Part shown: positions 61,500 through 64,000 of the stretch, one piece after another | How the letters are laid out: every line of letters begins with the position of its first letter | Position numbering within the stretch: position 1 is the first letter of the stretch | Assembly (NCBI RefSeq): GCF_041224545.1 | Contig: NZ_JBGFGP010000090.1 | Span: forward strand, 35,583-99,582 | DNA: 64,000 nt | From: Sedimentitalea sp041224545 | GTDB lineage: Bacteria; Pseudomonadota; Alphaproteobacteria; Rhodobacterales; Rhodobacteraceae | Direction of reading: 5' to 3' | Position numbers and translations under genes: made by a program | The notes under the pieces: generated by a model | Told to the model about the DNA's origin: nothing | Seen by the model: only the letters and a program-made list of their open reading frames with translations | Databases searched by the model: none

Positions 61500-62642
61500 T
61501 CAGCCGCGCCAGATCCACCCGCCACCAAAGACACGGCTGCCTCCGGTTTCGTAGAACACGCAGGCCTGGCCGGGTGACACGCCTTCTTCGGGATCGAACA
61601 GTTCGACGGTTGCGGTCGTATCGCTCAACGGGCGCAGGATCGCCTCGCGCGGGGGACGGGTCGAGCGGACCTTGACCGAAATATGCCATTCCGACCGGCT
61701 CGTCAGGGGGGCATCGCCCAGCCAGTTGATCTCGCGCACGGGCACGGTGCGGGTTGCCAGCAACTCTTTGGGGCCGACTATGACCTGCCGTTTCCCGACG
61801 TCGAGCTTCACCACGTAGAGCGGCTCGGACAGGCCACCGATACCCAGGCCGCGCCGCTGACCGATCGTGTAATGGATGATCCCCTCGTGATGCCCCAGTA
61901 CCCGGCCGTCCGCGTGCACGATGTCGCCGGGGTCGGCGGCATCCGGGCGCAGCTTCTCGATCACCGCCGCATAGTTGCCGTTGGGGACAAAGCAGATGTC
62001 CTGGCTGTCCGGCTTGTCCGCGACACTCAGCCCGTATTTTGCCGCGAGGGCGCGGGTTTCCCCCTTGGACGGCAAATGCCCGAGTGGAAAGCGCAGGAAA
62101 TCGAGTTGCTCCGGGGTCGTCGAGAACAGGAAATAGGATTGGTCCCGCGCGGCATCTTCGGCGCTGTGCAATTCCGCTCCGTGCGCTCCGATCTTGCGCT
62201 GGATATAATGGCCTGTCGCCATGCAATCGGCATCGAGATCCCTGGCTGTTTCCAGCAAATCCTTGAATTTGACCCGCTCGTTGCACCGGATGCACGGCAC
62301 TGGTGTTGCACCGGCCAGGTAACTGTCGGCGAATTCGTCGATGACCGCATCCTTGAAGATATTCTCGTAGTCCAGCACGTAATGCGGAAAGCCCCGCTCC
62401 TCGGCAACGCGACGTGCATCATGAATGTCGAGTCCCGCGCAACAGGCCCCCTTTTTCGCGAGCGCCGCGCCGTGATCATACAGTTGCAGCGTCACGCCGA
62501 CGACATCATAACCCTCATCCGCGAGCAGGGCCGCGACGACGGAACTGTCGACCCCGCCGGACATGGCCACAACGACCCGCGTTTCGGCCGGGGGTTTGGC
62601 AAAGCCGAGAGAATTGAGCGGGGTGTCTGAATCCAGCGCCAT
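61500..62642 (-). CDS. mnmA: tRNA-specific 2-thiouridylase MnmA
   Basis: 380 aa. The ATP-pyrophosphatase loop is VAMSGGVDSSVVAALLADEG. Catalytic Cys residues lie in PVPCIRCNERVKF and DSQDICFVPNGNYA, and the tRNA-contacting YTIGQRRGLGIGG follows. It thiolates U34 of tRNAs for Lys, Glu and Gln. An N-terminal extension of about 20 residues precedes the P-loop. It is divergent from sciP; 131 bp separate the starts. Confidence 0.96.
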   Translation of the reverse strand: MALDSDTPLNSLGFAKPPAETRVVVAMSGGVDSSVVAALLADEGYDVVGVTLQLYDHGAALAKKGACCAGLDIHDARRVAEERGFPHYVLDYENIFKDAVIDEFADSYLAGATPVPCIRCNERVKFKDLLETARDLDADCMATGHYIQRKIGAHGAELHSAEDAARDQSYFLFSTTPEQLDFLRFPLGHLPSKGETRALAAKYGLSVADKPDSQDICFVPNGNYAAVIEKLRPDAADPGDIVHADGRVLGHHEGIIHYTIGQRRGLGIGGLSEPLYVVKLDVGKRQVIVGPKELLATRTVPVREINWLGDAPLTSRSEWHISVKVRSTRPPREAILRPLSDTTATVELFDPEEGVSPGQACVFYETGGSRVFGGGWIWRG

Positions 62643-62773
62643 GTCGGCGTCTCCTGCGCGGTTGGGAAGGCCTCGCAGAATATAGGAAAATCGTACAGAC
62701 TCTCAAGGGGCGGTTTCATGCCTCGTTAAGCCTGCTGCGGCACGTTGACGGGGGTGAAGCAGAGGAATGACAG

Positions 62774-63052
62774 ATGTTTCTGAAAAAGGTGGAGGGGCCG
62801 CGAGCCGTGACGCTTCCGGACGGAACGATCATGACGCGGGCCGATTTGCCCGCGCCGAATACCCGGCGTTGGGTTGCCTCGCGCAAGGCGGCGGTCGTGC
62901 GGGGGGTTCTTTACGGGCTGATAACGCAACCGGACGCATTGCGAAAATACGGGTTGAGCGATGAGGAGTTCAAAAGCTGGGTCGCCGCCGTCGCCGATCA
63001 TGGCGAAGATGCGCTGAAGGCAACGGCTCTTAAAAGGTATCGACAACCATAA
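62774..63052 (+). CDS. sciP: DUF1153 protein, SciP-like CtrA inhibitor
   Basis: 92 aa. The segments VEGPRAVTLPDGTIMTRADL, NTRRWVASRKAAVVRGVL and YGLSDEEFKSWVAAVADHGE match the DUF1153 family, which contains the Caulobacter small CtrA inhibitory protein SciP. The helix-turn-helix part lies at about 38-85. SciP binds CtrA and blocks activation of CtrA-dependent promoters in swarmer cells. It lies 98 bp before ctrA, so the pair stays linked. Function here is inferred from Caulobacter. Confidence 0.9.
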   Translation: MFLKKVEGPRAVTLPDGTIMTRADLPAPNTRRWVASRKAAVVRGVLYGLITQPDALRKYGLSDEEFKSWVAAVADHGEDALKATALKRYRQP

Positions 63053-63078
63053 GTTGCAATGCCATAGTTATTTCGACG

Positions 63079-63093
63079 GTAACGCACGGTTAA
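63079..63093 (+). promoter_or_regulatory. Candidate CtrA box upstream of ctrA
   Basis: GTAA-N7-TTAA (GTAACGCACGGTTAA) matches the CtrA consensus TTAA-N7-TTAA at 7 of 8 fixed bases and lies 58 bp before the ctrA start. A further GGTTAA half-site is at 63108-63113. It suggests autoregulation of ctrA. Confidence 0.6.
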
Positions 63094-63150
63094 CTTTTCT
63101 TGTTCAAGGTTAATGCGGAACGGGAAAACGATTGAGGCGGAGAACTCGGA

Positions 63151-63867
63151 ATGCGCGTATTATTGGTTGAGGATGATCCAACGACGTCAAAGAGCATCGA
63201 ATTGATGCTGACGCATGCCAATTTGAATGTCTATGCGACCGATCTTGGCGAAGAAGGAATCGACCTTGCAAAGCTGTATGACTACGATCTTATTCTTCTT
63301 GATTTGAATCTTCCGGATATGCACGGTCACGACGTCCTGCGCCAGTTGCGCATGGCGCGGGTCGAAACACCGATCCTGATACTGTCGGGGGCGGACGACA
63401 CCGAAAACAAGATCAAGGGATTCGGTTTTGGCGCGGATGATTACCTGACCAAGCCATTTCACCGCGAAGAGCTTGTCGCGCGTATCCATGCAATTATCCG
63501 CAGGTCCAAGGGGCATTCGCAGTCGGTCATTCACACGGGAAAGATATCGGTCAACCTGGACGCGAAAACGGTCAGCGCGGGCGATCAGCCTGTGCACCTG
63601 ACCGGCAAGGAATACCAGATGCTGGAATTGCTGAGCCTTCGCAAGGGCACGACCCTGACCAAGGAGATGTTTCTCAATCATCTTTATGGCGGCATGGATG
63701 AGCCAGAACTCAAGATCATCGATGTGTTCATTTGCAAACTTCGCAAAAAGCTGAGCAATGCCACCGATGGTGACAACTATATCGAAACGGTGTGGGGCCG
63801 CGGGTATGTCTTGCGCGATCCGCAGGACAATCACCTCTCGGGCCCTCGAATCGCGGTAGGTGCCTAG
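63151..63867 (+). CDS. ctrA: Cell-cycle response regulator CtrA
   Basis: 238 aa. A receiver domain (1-115) has the acidic pair in LVEDDPTTSK, the phosphoacceptor Asp51 in LILLDLNLPDMHGHD and the conserved Lys in LTKPFHREEL. The OmpR-type winged helix (about 125-225) carries HLTGKEYQMLELLSLRKGTT and DVFICKLRKKL. CtrA controls motility, gene transfer agents and cell division in Rhodobacteraceae. The C-terminal HLSGPRIAVGA is near the usual length. The TAG stop is immediately followed by an insertion sequence. Confidence 0.97.
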   Translation: MRVLLVEDDPTTSKSIELMLTHANLNVYATDLGEEGIDLAKLYDYDLILLDLNLPDMHGHDVLRQLRMARVETPILILSGADDTENKIKGFGFGADDYLTKPFHREELVARIHAIIRRSKGHSQSVIHTGKISVNLDAKTVSAGDQPVHLTGKEYQMLELLSLRKGTTLTKEMFLNHLYGGMDEPELKIIDVFICKLRKKLSNATDGDNYIETVWGRGYVLRDPQDNHLSGPRIAVGA

Positions 63868-64000
63868 GCCGTGTTGACAAAAGGTGTTAACAGGGCGGGC
63901 TGAACGTGATTCAAACTGGTATCTGCAATGGAGACCAGCTTGGCACGAGACCTGATGTCGGACGAAGAGTGGGCGTTTCATGAACGCTTCATCCTGGCCG
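63868..64000 (+). mobile_element. IS5-family-like insertion sequence, left end (continues beyond window)
   Basis: A boundary is inferred directly after CTAG (63864-63867), which overlaps the ctrA stop. The element begins GGCCGTGTTGACAAAAGGTG, a terminal-repeat-like start, followed by a short leader and the transposase ATG at 63928. CTAG is a plausible IS5-type YTAR target duplication. The right end lies outside the window. Confidence 0.65.
63928..64000 (+). CDS. IS5-family transposase, N-terminal fragment (3' end outside window)
   Basis: ATG 63928 opens METSLARDLMSDEEWAFHER followed by FILA to the window edge. The L-M-S-D-x-E-W-A-F start is the common beginning of IS5-type transposases in Rhodobacteraceae. 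Only 24 codons are visible, so completeness and exact IS type cannot be judged. The DDE catalytic residues would lie beyond the edge. Confidence 0.7.
   Translation, partial: METSLARDLMSDEEWAFHERFILA

Noticed and set aside
1..64000. tRNA, rRNA or CRISPR arrays
   Set aside because: No cloverleaf-like segment, rRNA stretch or regularly spaced short repeats were recognised in the intergenic regions by eye.

Overview
This GC-rich window reads as a chromosomal segment of an alphaproteobacterium of the Rhodobacteraceae (Roseobacter-type). The support is its gene content: a sciP (DUF1153)-ctrA pair, DUF2927 and DUF3572 proteins, a standalone MttB-family methyltransferase, and an envelope/lipid operon in the order pyrH ... 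frr-uppS-cdsA-dxr-rseP-bamA-skp-fabZ-lpxA-lpxI-lpxB. No rRNA, tRNA, CRISPR or prophage was seen. The left edge cuts glnE and the right edge cuts an IS5-family-like insertion sequence.

Layout. 1-3.8 kb: 3' part of glnE, a small unknown, an RlmI-like rRNA methyltransferase and a PIN protein. 3.8-9.2 kb, minus strand: an M48 protease, a GNAT/DUF2927 lipoprotein/55-aa membrane protein/VWA operon, and a PleD-like diguanylate cyclase with degenerate receiver domains. 9.3-13.9 kb, plus: DUF3572, HAD phosphatase, MttB-family protein and a DUF4153 membrane protein. 13.97-15.6 kb: an H-NOX-fold protein overlapping a GGDEF cyclase, a known NO-to-c-di-GMP pairing, but this H-NOX appears to lack its heme ligand.

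15.9-31.6 kb is the most unusual part: ten tightly packed genes on one strand. They encode three single-span membrane proteins (one a trypsin-like protease), SrfB (Hsp70/actin-like ATPase fold), SrfC (P-loop GTPase-like), a further single-span protein, and an exported VWA protein. The last three are an ABC ATPase, an FtsX-like permease and a periplasmic SUMF1/FGE-fold protein. These last four match in type the P. aeruginosa T6SS sensory set (periplasmic VWA of PpkA, TagT, TagS, TagR). No kinase, phosphatase or T6SS structural gene is present. I propose a T6SS-free envelope-sensing system with SrfB/SrfC as the cytoplasmic output.

31.8-41.5 kb: a peptidoglycan-binding-domain protein, a SHOCT lipoprotein, a GST, a molybdenum hydroxylase operon (FAD, 2Fe-2S and Mo subunits plus a MoaD/ThiS-like protein) opposite a ThDP-dependent enzyme, ssb and a lytic transglycosylase. 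A 105-bp nested palindrome occurs twice, with a diverged third copy. Each copy directly abuts a gene's stop codon. 41.5-47.8 kb: a dipeptide/oligopeptide-type ABC importer.

48-64 kb: miaA, then the housekeeping block linking pyrimidine supply, ribosome recycling, isoprenoid and phospholipid precursors, outer-membrane protein assembly and lipid A synthesis. Then mnmA (minus) diverges from sciP-ctrA. The insertion sequence begins directly after the ctrA stop codon.
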